Part shown: piece after piece, positions 27,673 to 35,779 of the stretch
How the letters are laid out: each line of letters begins with the position of its first letter
Numbering within the stretch: position 1 is the stretch's first letter
Source: Shewanella corallii
GTDB taxonomy: Bacteria > Pseudomonadota > Gammaproteobacteria > Enterobacterales > Shewanellaceae
NCBI RefSeq assembly: GCF_023349125.1
Contig: NZ_JAKIKT010000001.1
Location: 806,001 to 870,000, forward strand
Reading direction: 5' to 3'
Length of the DNA: 64,000 nucleotides
Program-made: the position numbers and the translations under genes
The notes under the pieces: model-generated
Seen by the model: only the letters and a program-made list of their open reading frames with translations
Databases searched by the model: none
What the model was told of the DNA's origin: nothing

Positions 27673-27699
27673 AAATGAAGCATTCAAAATGCTTCATTT
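27673..27699. repeat. 11-bp perfect inverted repeat upstream of the YeaR-like gene
   Basis: AAATGAAGCAT and ATGCTTCATTT with a 5-base centre lie 72 bases before the ATG at 27771. It may be an operator or a hairpin in the leader. Confidence 0.6.
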
Positions 27700-27770
27700 G
27701 AAATCGTTGCCTTGTGGTGGTTCAATGGTGTCAGCGAATCCCGTAGTTCCTTTAACCAGAGGATGGCATT

Positions 27771-28112
27771 ATGCAAAAGATTCAAATTCCCGTCGGCTGG
27801 AAAATCCAACGCTCAACTCAGGTGTTCACCAAGAACAATGTCCCTTCAGCACTCTTGAGTCATCACAACACCGCAGAGGGGGTATATGGTCAAATCTGTG
27901 TACTCGAAGGCGTCGTCACTTACTTTGGTTTTAACAATGAACACGCTGACACGCCTGACACAGAAATCGTCATAAACGCAGGCCAGTTTGCCCTCAGCCC
28001 ACCACAATACTGGCACAGAGTTGAACTCAGCGACGATGCTAGATTCAACATCAACTTCTGGTCAGAACCCGGCCGTAAAACCAGCAAATTTATCAACACC
28101 TCAGAACAGTAA
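27771..28112 (+). CDS. YeaR-like cupin protein (DUF1971, TehB/YeaR-like domain)
   Basis: A small single-domain cupin of 113 residues. The order GVYGQICVLEGVVTYFGF, INAGQFALSPPQYWHRVEL and FNINFWSEP matches E. coli YeaR and the N-terminal domain of TehB. YeaR is induced by nitrate and nitric oxide, and related domains are tied to tellurite or nitrosative stress; the exact reaction is unknown. AGAGGA precedes the ATG. A truncated second copy lies at 26871. Confidence 0.85.
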   Translation: MQKIQIPVGWKIQRSTQVFTKNNVPSALLSHHNTAEGVYGQICVLEGVVTYFGFNNEHADTPDTEIVINAGQFALSPPQYWHRVELSDDARFNINFWSEPGRKTSKFINTSEQ

Positions 28113-28169
28113 AGTTTCTGCCGGAGCTTGCACCCGGCGACTTGGCGAGGTAATCGCCTTGCAGGCGAT
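28030..28169 (+). repeat. Direct repeat, copy 2
   Basis: Second copy of the 26895-27031 repeat, here joined to the intact gene. It runs through the gene's last ~28 codons and the two short hairpins after the stop. Confidence 0.8.
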
Positions 28170-28177
28170 GAAAGTAA

Positions 28178-28208
28178 TGGAGCACGAAAAAATTATTTTT
28201 AGGTGCTC
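28178..28208. repeat. Inverted repeat between convergent genes
   Basis: GGAGCAC and GTGCTCC enclose an AT-rich loop in the gap between the YeaR-like gene and the coiled-coil gene. It may act as a weak bidirectional terminator. Confidence 0.45.
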
Positions 28209-28225
28209 CGTAATTGGATAGCTAT

Positions 28226-29575
28226 TTAGTCATTTGCTACTGCGGTTAAATTAGGATCCGCATGCGTATGCTGTTGAGTTGTTATGCTCGGTTTATTTTT
28301 AAGTTTAGTGCGAGCAGCAAATGTACTTGCTTTGTCTGCTAAGTCTGGAACCATATCTAAAGCTTTTTTAAACGCTTCAGAGTCAATAAACTCATGCCAA
28401 GGGCTATTATAGTCTTTCCCCTCAACAAGGCGTAGAGGCATTTCATCAAGTCGATCTAAAGTAGAGTTAAATAGTCTTTCAGCTGTTTGTTCGTCGAATC
28501 TAGTTGCATGCTTACTGAAACCAGTATAAGACTTGGCGACTGTAGCTTTGTAGGCGTAGTCTTCAGATAGTTTGAATCTCTGGTTGATTTGTTGAGTAGC
28601 GAGCCACGCAAACCAAAGAGGTCCACCAATTGAAAATAATGCTAGAACGATATTTATTATAGCGAACCCTGCACCGACCTGCTGATTTGAATCTAATATT
28701 GCGGAAAGTTTTTGAACTTGTTCGCCACCAAAATAGGCTCCTGAACATAGTGCGGCTATTAAGCCAATCACCCAATACTTAATTGAACTTGAGAGTGACT
28801 GTGCTTTTTGGTCGAACCCAGCGGCCAGACCTTGAGTAGTAGTAATTTGAAGATTATCGTCACATTTTGCTCTTAGTGAATCAGTTTCCTCCGCATTGTT
28901 TCTGACTGTCTGTAGACACTGGCGGTTATCTTCTAAACTACTTTGTGCAAATCGCTCTGCGTCTTCAATTTTTTCTAGAATAGTTTTGGCTTCAGCTAGC
29001 TTAGCTTCAAGGTCTTTTTTACCATCATGAATTTCTTGTAGATATGTAGGTAAATTTTCAGCGGCATCATATGCGTCTTGAATTTTGATGATCTTACTTT
29101 CGATATCCTCGCTGACTAAATTTAGGTTGGCTATTCTAGCTTCAGTCGCTTTGACACGTCTGGATAACGACTGTGGGAGGAACTTTGTTCCTTGGAGTGC
29201 TTCCCATTTTAAGAACGTTTCTTTGAAATCCATGCTTAATGTTAACAATGTAACAATTGTATTCGAACCTGCATAAAGTAGGTTGTTAGCGTCGTCAACC
29301 AGATGTGCTTTAACGTTTTGGTTTAGTTTTTCAACATGTTTAGCCGTCGTTTGTAGATACTGCTGAAGTCTAGAGACCTGATCGTCGAAATGCTTATCCG
29401 TCACTATTTCAACGTCGTTTAAGAAGTTCTTCGCAAGATATTCTATATAATCCTTGTCTAAAGAAAGCTGATTCCAACCATGATCTTGGAATGAATCTCG
29501 TGTTACATTTGATGCTGAAATAGTATCAATTAAGGACTCAATATTTTCTTTTAATTGTTGTAAGTGGGTGTTCAT
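28226..29575 (-). CDS. Coiled-coil membrane protein of unknown function
   Basis: A 449-residue protein. Residues 1-120 are helical, about 140-240 form heptad-rich coiled coil (KDLEAKLAEAKTILEKIEDA). Two membrane helices follow at about 262-284 and 303-328 (GAGFAIINIVLALFSIGGPL), and a soluble tail begins with RFKLSEDYAYKATVAKSYTGF, a stretch that I associate with a widespread unnamed family. There is no enzyme motif. The gene is clearly AT-rich compared with the backbone and stands alone between repeats. A membrane sensor or defence effector is possible but only a guess. Confidence 0.75.
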   Translation of the reverse strand: MNTHLQQLKENIESLIDTISASNVTRDSFQDHGWNQLSLDKDYIEYLAKNFLNDVEIVTDKHFDDQVSRLQQYLQTTAKHVEKLNQNVKAHLVDDANNLLYAGSNTIVTLLTLSMDFKETFLKWEALQGTKFLPQSLSRRVKATEARIANLNLVSEDIESKIIKIQDAYDAAENLPTYLQEIHDGKKDLEAKLAEAKTILEKIEDAERFAQSSLEDNRQCLQTVRNNAEETDSLRAKCDDNLQITTTQGLAAGFDQKAQSLSSSIKYWVIGLIAALCSGAYFGGEQVQKLSAILDSNQQVGAGFAIINIVLALFSIGGPLWFAWLATQQINQRFKLSEDYAYKATVAKSYTGFSKHATRFDEQTAERLFNSTLDRLDEMPLRLVEGKDYNSPWHEFIDSEAFKKALDMVPDLADKASTFAARTKLKNKPSITTQQHTHADPNLTAVAND

Positions 29576-29865
29576 TGTCTTCTCATAACTCTATGAATAT
29601 TTTGATAATATGGTGTCTGGTTTGAAACTTTTCAATATGTCGATAGACATAGATAACAGAATGTTCAAAATAAATTTGTAGTACATTGGTATCTTTATTC
29701 CACGCTGGATTTAGTTGCGACTTTGCGTTGTTCAACACTTGGTAAAGGGCTACATGGAGTCTTTCCTAAAGCCAAAGTAACTCTTATCCCCATGTGGGCT
29801 ACTGTGAAGCGGCAGATTACATCTATTCCCCATCCGAAGTTGCCGGAGGGAAATGGCTTCAATAG

Positions 29866-29925
29866 CAAGTCCCGTCATGGATGACGGGGCAGCCACCGCT
29901 GAACCATGGATGGTGAATCGGTGGC
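29866..29925 (+). repeat. Two hairpins with CATGGATG centres
   Basis: CCCGTCATGGATGACGGG is followed by a nested hairpin GCCACCG...ACCATGGATGGT...CGGTGGC. Both carry TGGA in the loop. The same centre occurs on the minus strand near 25466 and 27047. The pattern resembles CsrA-type sites, but two units do not make a CsrB-like RNA. Confidence 0.6.
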
Positions 29926-29964
29926 GGTTGCGTAATTGAAGTCATTTAACGATGGATAACAACT

Positions 29965-30064
29965 TCGGTTGGGGCGGCAAGGGAGATGCAAGAGGGAATT
30001 GCTGTTGATCCCCTCTTGCCCCGTGTGGGTGGAACCCACGACGTTTTGCCAAGCGAAGCTTGGC
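29965..30064 (-). repeat. Hairpin-rich inverted repeat, right copy
   Basis: Inverted partner of 25281-25382. Read on the minus strand it has the CCAAGC-TTC-GCTTGG hairpin, a GTGGG-TTCCA-CCCAC hairpin in place of the left copy's middle, the CAAGAGGG/CCCTCTTG stem and the same CGCCCCAACCG end. Confidence 0.8.
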
Positions 30065-30150
30065 CATCAACACCGACTGTGGAATCGGAATCCACAAAAC
30101 CACAAGTCCCCGCAGGGGCTCCAAGCAACCCAGCCATGCGCCAGCTTGAC

Positions 30151-31407
30151 CTAAAGCAAATGCGCCAAAGGCGCCACCACCCGCCCCATCACTCCTTGTA
30201 ACTTAGATATAGCAACACCATAATTGGTCATCGCCACACCCCGCCGTTCGCACTCCCGGATACGACGTATCATCTCGGTGCGATTGAGCATGCAGGCGCC
30301 GCAGTGGATCACCATGGCATACTTCTCCAAATCGTCCGGGAAGTCGTGGCCTGATACCACATCAAAAGTCAGTTGTTTACCGCTGACCTGACGAATCCAG
30401 TTTGGCAGTTTCACCCGGCCGATATCATCTTCCTGCACGTTATGACTGCAGCCTTCGGCAATCAGGATCTGGTCACCATCTTTGAGTTTATCCAACTGCT
30501 CAGCACCTTTGACCAGGGGGCCTATATCCCCTTTGAAGCGGGCGAACAGGGTGGAGAAGGTGGTGAGGGGAATCGACTCAGGCACTATTTCGGCCACCTG
30601 CTTGATCACCTGGGCGTCGGAGATGATCAGCGCCGGCGGCTGGCTGAATTTATCCAGAGCGGCGGGCAGCTCTGTCTCTTTGACCACCATGGCCATGGCA
30701 TTGCAATCCAGCGCCTCCCTGAGTACCTGTACCTGTGGCAGGATTAACCGGCCCTTGGGGGCGGCGGCATCTATGGGTGTCACACAGATAATGGCGTCAC
30801 CGGGCTGATACAGATCGCCCGCCAGTACAGGCTCAGCCTTCAGCTCTGCCGGGGCCAGTTCTACCATGATGCGCTTGAGCTCTTTGCCGCCCAGGCCTGA
30901 AGTGGAGGACACGGCAATACAGGGCAGTTTGCGGGCGCGGCAGAAGGCGATATCTTCCGCTTTGGGTGAACAGATATCGGCTTTGTTGAATACCACCAGA
31001 GTGGGCAGCTTCATCTGCTGCATCTCATCCATCAATTCGGTTTCGCAGGCGGTCAGGCCCTGCTCGTCAATCACCAGCAGCGCCATATCGGCGCGGATCA
31101 TCACTTTGCGGGTGGCCTGAATGCGCAGGGCACCCAGCTCACCCTCATCATCAATCCCCGCGGTATCGTAAAAGGTGACCGGGCCAAGTGGCAGCAGCTC
31201 GTATGGTTTGGCCACCGCGTCTGTGGTGGTGCCTTTGGTGTCGGAGACGATGGAAATCTGCTGACCAGTAAGCATGTTCAGCAGAGACGATTTTCCGGCA
31301 TTGCGGCGGCCCACCAGGACGATTTGATAACGCATGCCCCTGGGGGTTGAAGATAGGAGCGCTTGTGAGTTGTTTGCCTGCTCGGCAGGGTTAATACCTT
31401 GGCACAT
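30151..31407 (-). CDS. hydF: [FeFe]-hydrogenase maturation GTPase HydF
   Basis: HydF is the scaffold on which the 2Fe subcluster of the H-cluster is assembled before transfer to HydA. The N-terminal GTPase domain has GRRNAGKSSLLN (G1) at about 33, DTKGTTTD (G2) and DTAGIDDEG (G3). The C-terminal half binds a [4Fe-4S] cluster through GCSHN and the HCGAC motif (C-x-H...HCxxC). It overlaps the end of hydE by 17 bases and is the last gene of the hyd operon. Confidence 0.97.
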   Translation of the reverse strand: MCQGINPAEQANNSQALLSSTPRGMRYQIVLVGRRNAGKSSLLNMLTGQQISIVSDTKGTTTDAVAKPYELLPLGPVTFYDTAGIDDEGELGALRIQATRKVMIRADMALLVIDEQGLTACETELMDEMQQMKLPTLVVFNKADICSPKAEDIAFCRARKLPCIAVSSTSGLGGKELKRIMVELAPAELKAEPVLAGDLYQPGDAIICVTPIDAAAPKGRLILPQVQVLREALDCNAMAMVVKETELPAALDKFSQPPALIISDAQVIKQVAEIVPESIPLTTFSTLFARFKGDIGPLVKGAEQLDKLKDGDQILIAEGCSHNVQEDDIGRVKLPNWIRQVSGKQLTFDVVSGHDFPDDLEKYAMVIHCGACMLNRTEMIRRIRECERRGVAMTNYGVAISKLQGVMGRVVAPLAHLL

Positions 31408-32542
31408 ATGGGTTCCTCAAGGCATCACCCCGGGCATTGGATGCAACCAGCCCAAGGTGAGAGATTTGTTGTTTTAGCGCGCTCAGTCGTGCCTGCAGGG
31501 TATCGCTGGCGCTGTTCTTGCCCGGGTAGATGTTGTAACTGGCGTACACCTGCTGCGGGGTGAATGAGGGCATCACCACATTGCAGCCCCGTGTCAGCCC
31601 CTGCAGACGGGCGCCAGGTTGAATGGCATCCAGCGAGCTGGTGGCAGGAATATTGGCGTCCGGGTTCATGAGTCTGAGAATGGCGCTGACTCTGTGGCTT
31701 TTAAGGACATCACCATTGGGGCTCTGGTGCAGTGGGGTTTGCTGGTGGGCGACAAAGGGGCCACAGGCCAGCATGTCGAGTTGCATCCAGGTAAGGGTTA
31801 GCAGATCCCGGGCGAGGATCTCATCTGTCATGCCGGGCAGATCGGTAATTACGCCTGAGCCGGTTTGGTAGCCCAGTTGTTGAATGCGTTTAAGCCGGGC
31901 AAGGCGCTCGTCATAATCCGCACCGGTCCGGCTGTTGGCATCAGGACGGCTGGCGGTACCAGAACGGCTGGCGGCAAACAGCTCCCGGTCGAAGGTTTCC
32001 ATCTTCAGCAGGTATCTGTCAGCCCCGGCTTCACGCCACAGCGCCAGCTCATCATGGTGTCGGTCTCCCAGCGACAGGGTAACAGCCAGCTGGTACCGGG
32101 ACTTTATCTGACGGATCAGTCTGGCGATGATATCGGCTTTGTAAGTGAAGTCGTCACCGGACTGGAGCACCACAGTACCCATTCCCGATTCCGCTATCAG
32201 GGCAACGGCGCTGAGGATCTGTTCAGAGGTCAGTCGGTATCTTTCCACCTTACGGTTGGCGGCCCGCAGGCCGCAGTAATGGCAGTTGTTGCGGCAGAAG
32301 TTGGAAAACTCCACGATTCCCCGCAGATACACCTGGCGGTTAAAGGCCTGGCGGTTAACTCTGGCAGCTGCAGCAAACAGCCAGTCATCATCGTCGCCTT
32401 GCAGCAGTCTGACAATCTCGCTCTGGCTGAAGGCCTGACTCTCAGTGAATGTCTTGCCCTGTGACTCAGTCCGATAAGCCTCTTTCTCATCTGCTGACTG
32501 GCTGGGGGCCTCAGCCACGTACGAGGAGCTGGATAGTATCAT
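31391..32542 (-). CDS. hydE: [FeFe]-hydrogenase maturation radical SAM protein HydE
   Basis: HydE is a radical-SAM enzyme that helps build the dithiomethylamine-bearing 2Fe subcluster. The cluster motif is FCRNNCHYCGL (CxxxCxxC) at about residue 80, followed by the TIM barrel with TVVLQSGDD and GVITDLPGMT. An extra insertion rich in Ser/Arg/Ala (SRSGTASRPDANSRTGADYD) sits between barrel strands. The ATG at 32542 overlaps the stop of the previous gene (ATGA). The first ~50 residues are longer than usual and look disordered. Confidence 0.95.
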   Translation of the reverse strand: MILSSSSYVAEAPSQSADEKEAYRTESQGKTFTESQAFSQSEIVRLLQGDDDDWLFAAAARVNRQAFNRQVYLRGIVEFSNFCRNNCHYCGLRAANRKVERYRLTSEQILSAVALIAESGMGTVVLQSGDDFTYKADIIARLIRQIKSRYQLAVTLSLGDRHHDELALWREAGADRYLLKMETFDRELFAASRSGTASRPDANSRTGADYDERLARLKRIQQLGYQTGSGVITDLPGMTDEILARDLLTLTWMQLDMLACGPFVAHQQTPLHQSPNGDVLKSHRVSAILRLMNPDANIPATSSLDAIQPGARLQGLTRGCNVVMPSFTPQQVYASYNIYPGKNSASDTLQARLSALKQQISHLGLVASNARGDALRNPYVPRY

Positions 32543-33159
32543 GAAGCCTGCTCTCGGTCCGGCGTCAGCATCCAGATATCGTGAGCCGCCTGGCGACACT
32601 CTTCCAGATAACGGCTGACGGCAATCAACCAGGGGGAGGCATCAAGCTCCTCAGGGGCAATACCTGACTTGAACCACAGCTGCAGTGTGCCCGGCTTAAG
32701 GCCAAGTGCCACAGTATCCAGTTCCAGCCAGAGACCTTCTGCAGAAGTGTGTCTGCTGTGGGCATACTGACCGGCCAGCAGGGTGTCGCCAATCAGCATG
32801 ACAGGTTGCAGTGGCAGGGCCTGGCAGGTGTGCAGATCGACCGTCGTTGGCGAGAGCAGCTTTAACTCACTGCACCACTGGCGTGACTGGCGGAACAGTT
32901 GGTCCACCTGCTCGGAGTAGAGTCCGGGGCGCAGAATGCGGGCGAACTCATCCCTCCACTGGGACTGGGCTTCCAGTTTAATCAGGGTCAGGTGTTTAAG
33001 GTCTCCGCCGAGCAGCCTGTCTCTGAGCAGCTCATCGACAGCGCCGGAGGCGAAATTACTGTAGAGGGCGGCGTGCATCACAATATCTTCGGCGCTCTGC
33101 AGTAGTGTCAGCAGGCGTTCCGTATCCAGTCCAGGGGTTAATTTAACTCCGGCAATCAT
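32539..33159 (-). CDS. Hypothetical protein of the hyd operon (HydX-like)
   Basis: A protein of 206 residues lying between hydG and hydE, the place where Shewanella genomes carry an uncharacterised gene of the hydrogenase cluster. No known domain or metal motif is evident; it is soluble, with about four cysteines that are not arranged in a cluster motif. The ATG at 33159 has GGAAAG 6 bases upstream; an ATG at 33174 directly after the hydG stop is the alternative. Strict overlap with hydE and one-base spacing to hydG imply a role in H-cluster maturation, but this is inference. Confidence 0.8.
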   Translation of the reverse strand: MIAGVKLTPGLDTERLLTLLQSAEDIVMHAALYSNFASGAVDELLRDRLLGGDLKHLTLIKLEAQSQWRDEFARILRPGLYSEQVDQLFRQSRQWCSELKLLSPTTVDLHTCQALPLQPVMLIGDTLLAGQYAHSRHTSAEGLWLELDTVALGLKPGTLQLWFKSGIAPEELDASPWLIAVSRYLEECRQAAHDIWMLTPDREQAS

Positions 33160-33175
33160 GTTTAAACTTTCCATA

Positions 33176-34627
33176 TTACAAATAGATATCCCGCTGACCG
33201 GCATCGGTTTTATCCAAACATCCTTTGACGTTGCGGGCACGTGCCGGGCTCATTTTGGCCAGCTCACGTTCAATCAGCTCATTGCCCGCCTCACGGGTTT
33301 TGTCGCAGGCGTAGTCATTCAGATATTCACGGAAGGTGATCAGCGCATTGGGCTGGCAGAACTTGCCAATAAACTGCTGCTTGGCCAGGCCCATAAAGTG
33401 GTCACCGGTGCGGCCTTTACGATAACAGCCGGTGCAGAAAGAGGGCACTGAATCGGACTGGGTGACCAGTTCATAGATGATCTCTTCCATCTCCCGGTGA
33501 TCCCCCAGGCTGAACTGTTCGGCGTCATGCTGAGACGCTTTATTACGGGTATCCTGACTGGCTTGATAGCCACCGGGTGCGGTGCGGCTGCCGGCACTGA
33601 TCTGGGAGACACCCAGCTCCAGCAGCTCTTTACGCAGCTCTGCGCTTTCACGGGTGCTCATAATCAGGCCTGTGTAGGGTACGGCCAGGCGGGTGATGGC
33701 AACGATGCGCTTAAAGCACTCATCATCCACCTCATAGGGTGGCTTCTCACTAAGCTCTGAGCCGTGAGCCGGTTCAATACGCGGGAAGGAGATGGTATGG
33801 GGGCCGACACCACAATCCTGCTCCAGCTGCTGCACATGGGTGAGCATGGCCAGCAGTTCAAATCTGTGGTCATACAAGCCAAACAGGGCACCGATACCCA
33901 CGTCGTCAATATCCGCCTCCATGGCTCTGTGCATGGCGTAAAGACGGAACAGATAGTCCTTCTTTTTGCCTTTCAGGTGAACCTGCTCGTAGGTCTCTTT
34001 GTGGTAGGTTTCCTGGAAACACTGATAGGTGCCAATGGCGGCGGTTTTCAGCACCTTGAAATCTTCAGTGCTCATAGGCGCACAGTTGACATTGATGCGA
34101 CGGATCTCGCCGCCCTTGCCATCTTTGACGCTGTACATTGTGTTGATACTGTCGACGATGGAGTGCACATTGTTGCGGGGGTGCTCGCCGTACACTGCCA
34201 AAATGCGCTTGTGCCCCATCTGTTCGAGGATTTCCACCTCTTTGCGGATCTCATCTTCCTTCAAGGTCTTGCGCTTGAGCTCATGGTTGTCGGCATTAAA
34301 ACCACAGTAGCTGCAGCTGTTGGCGCAATGATTGGAAATATAGAGCGGGGCAAACAGTACGATGCGGTTACCATAGATGATGTTCTTTATCTCCCGGGCA
34401 ACGGCGAACATCTCTTCATCCAGGGACTTGTCCTGGTTCTGCAGCAAAATTGCTGTGTCTTCTATGCTCAGCCCTTCGCACTGGCGGGCTTTGTCCAGTA
34501 CAGCCCGAACCTGGTTGGCAGAGGGGGCTGAGGCTCGGTTAATGGCATCCCAAATCGCGTTATCGTCGATAAAGCTGGTATTGGGGTCATAGTCGCGGAT
34601 GCAAATATCGTGGTGATGTGAAGTCAT
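33176..34627 (-). CDS. hydG: [FeFe]-hydrogenase maturation radical SAM protein HydG
   Basis: HydG cleaves tyrosine and supplies CO and cyanide as an Fe-Cys complex for the H-cluster. The 483-residue length and features separate it from ThiH. The radical-SAM cluster site is NHCANSCSYCGF (CxxxCxxC) at about 95, and the C-terminal FCTGCYRKGRTGDHFM belongs to the second, HydG-specific cluster. It heads the maturation half of the operon. Confidence 0.97.
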   Translation of the reverse strand: MTSHHHDICIRDYDPNTSFIDDNAIWDAINRASAPSANQVRAVLDKARQCEGLSIEDTAILLQNQDKSLDEEMFAVAREIKNIIYGNRIVLFAPLYISNHCANSCSYCGFNADNHELKRKTLKEDEIRKEVEILEQMGHKRILAVYGEHPRNNVHSIVDSINTMYSVKDGKGGEIRRINVNCAPMSTEDFKVLKTAAIGTYQCFQETYHKETYEQVHLKGKKKDYLFRLYAMHRAMEADIDDVGIGALFGLYDHRFELLAMLTHVQQLEQDCGVGPHTISFPRIEPAHGSELSEKPPYEVDDECFKRIVAITRLAVPYTGLIMSTRESAELRKELLELGVSQISAGSRTAPGGYQASQDTRNKASQHDAEQFSLGDHREMEEIIYELVTQSDSVPSFCTGCYRKGRTGDHFMGLAKQQFIGKFCQPNALITFREYLNDYACDKTREAGNELIERELAKMSPARARNVKGCLDKTDAGQRDIYL

Positions 34628-34662
34628 AACCGATTAATAACTCTTGCTGGGCTTGGAAACTT

Positions 34663-34739
34663 GCCGACATCCCCGGCAATCGCCAGAGATGTCGGCAAAT
34701 TCCCACAGCAACAGCAGGCTAATATCAGCCTGCTGTTGC
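34663..34739. repeat. Tandem intercistronic hairpins in the hyd operon
   Basis: Two perfect stems lie between the cytochrome b gene and hydG: GCCGACATC/GATGTCGGC (34663-34696) and a 13-bp stem GCAACAGCAGGCT/AGCCTGCTGTTGC (34708-34739). Neither has a T run on the minus strand, so they are not standard terminators. They could stabilise the upstream mRNA segment or partly attenuate transcription. Confidence 0.7.
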
Positions 34740-34751
34740 TTGAGATGCTGA

Positions 34752-35435
34752 TTACTTACCGGTAGCGGGTTCACCATTGGCCGTTACAGGCACGATCTCT
34801 TTTTCCACCCACAGAGGGGTGTACTCGGCCGCATCATGGTATGGCACATTGCCGTGAACCATCATCGCCTTGAAGTCGTCGAAACGGTAAACCGCCAGGA
34901 ACAGGTGCACAGGCAGGAAGGCTGTCAGCACCAGACCGGAAATCAGGTGTGCCTGACCTAGGAAGTACACTACGTCGCGTGGCGCAGCATGTGGGATCAG
35001 CCAAAGTACCAGGCCTGACAGGATCAGAATGGTGCCGCCAATCAGTACGCAGGCACCGAACAGCTTCTGACCTGAGTTGTACTTGTTCATTGGAGGAACA
35101 GGGACTTTCTTGCCCAGCAGGAACTTCTGTGGGTAACCGCCCAGCACCATAAACCACTTCACATCACGGCTGGAGAAGCTGAAAACACGGGATACAAACA
35201 GTACCACGCGGTCAAAAGCCATCAGGGTGAAGGCTACGGCATCCAGCGCCATCACCACACCGGCGATAATGTGAATGTCATAGGTCAGTTGCATACCGGC
35301 CTGGGACAGAGGCTTGAAGTACAGCAGCAAGCCGGTCGCTGCCAGCGGCAGGAAGCTGAGCAGCAAAATGTAGTGGAAAATACGAACATTCAGCGGGTGC
35401 TTCTGAATGGGTCTCATATCATGTTGGTGAGTCAT
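34752..35435 (-). CDS. Cytochrome b subunit (formate dehydrogenase gamma/FdhC-like)
   Basis: A di-heme membrane cytochrome b with four membrane helices in 227 residues. It would pass electrons between the quinone pool and the periplasmic hydrogenase. Histidines that may ligate heme lie in HPLNVRIFHYILL, DIHIIAGVVMALD and GQAHLISGLVLTAFLPVHLFLAVY. GGAG precedes the ATG at 35435. It is located directly after hydB, so it likely serves HydAB, although related subunits serve formate dehydrogenases. Confidence 0.88.
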   Translation of the reverse strand: MTHQHDMRPIQKHPLNVRIFHYILLLSFLPLAATGLLLYFKPLSQAGMQLTYDIHIIAGVVMALDAVAFTLMAFDRVVLFVSRVFSFSSRDVKWFMVLGGYPQKFLLGKKVPVPPMNKYNSGQKLFGACVLIGGTILILSGLVLWLIPHAAPRDVVYFLGQAHLISGLVLTAFLPVHLFLAVYRFDDFKAMMVHGNVPYHDAAEYTPLWVEKEIVPVTANGEPATGK

Positions 35436-35449
35436 CCTGGTTTCTCCAA

Positions 35450-35767
35450 TCAAGACAGCTTGGTACGGTCAACAAAGTGAGTGTGCAGCAGGTCGTGGGA
35501 CAGGTGTCCCAGTGGCTGACCGCCGAACTCTTTGTAGTACTTTTCAACGGCCGGGTTGGCGTGGCTTACCCGCAGCTTGGCAATGGCATCGTCCTTGTAC
35601 AGGCCTTCAGTACGGGCTTTGATGTACTCGTTACGACGTTCCAGCTTGCTGGAGAACCAGCCCACAGGCAGTGCCAGCGCCGCGGCAAAGGCTGCACCAA
35701 TGGCAATAAATTTACGACGGGACAGGAAGAAGCTGTCTTCGGCGAACAAATAGCTTTTTTTGCTCAT
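35450..35767 (-). CDS. hydB: Periplasmic [FeFe]-hydrogenase small subunit
   Basis: The small subunit wraps around the large subunit and carries its export signal. The N-terminus has a Tat signal, LSRRKFIAIGAAFAAALALP, so the folded HydAB pair is exported together. The mature part has YIKARTEGLYKDDAIAKLRVSH and NPAVEKYYKEFGGQPLGHLSH, both typical. Length 105 residues. It starts 12 bases after hydA. Confidence 0.95.
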   Translation of the reverse strand: MSKKSYLFAEDSFFLSRRKFIAIGAAFAAALALPVGWFSSKLERRNEYIKARTEGLYKDDAIAKLRVSHANPAVEKYYKEFGGQPLGHLSHDLLHTHFVDRTKLS

Positions 35768-35779
35768 GAGAATTCCTTA

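Larger units (their letters stand above)
29576..30150. other. AT-rich promoter region and hairpin cluster
   Basis: 29576-29760 is AT-rich and probably holds the promoter of the coiled-coil gene. At 29769-29787 there is a fragment of the start of the structured repeat (AAAGTAACTCTTATCCCCA). From 29858 to 30140 come stacked hairpins, the right copy of the long inverted repeat, TGTGGA...TCCACA and CCCC-GCA-GGGG. No gene is visible. Confidence 0.6.

Noticed and set aside
29866..29925. A CsrB-type regulatory RNA
   Set aside because: Only two GGA-loop hairpins are clustered here and there is no promoter-terminator frame around them; CsrB RNAs have many.
33176..34627. ThiH (thiamine synthesis) instead of HydG
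   Set aside because: The length, the C-terminal CTGCYRKGRTGDHF region and the hydE/hydF/hydA context all favour HydG.
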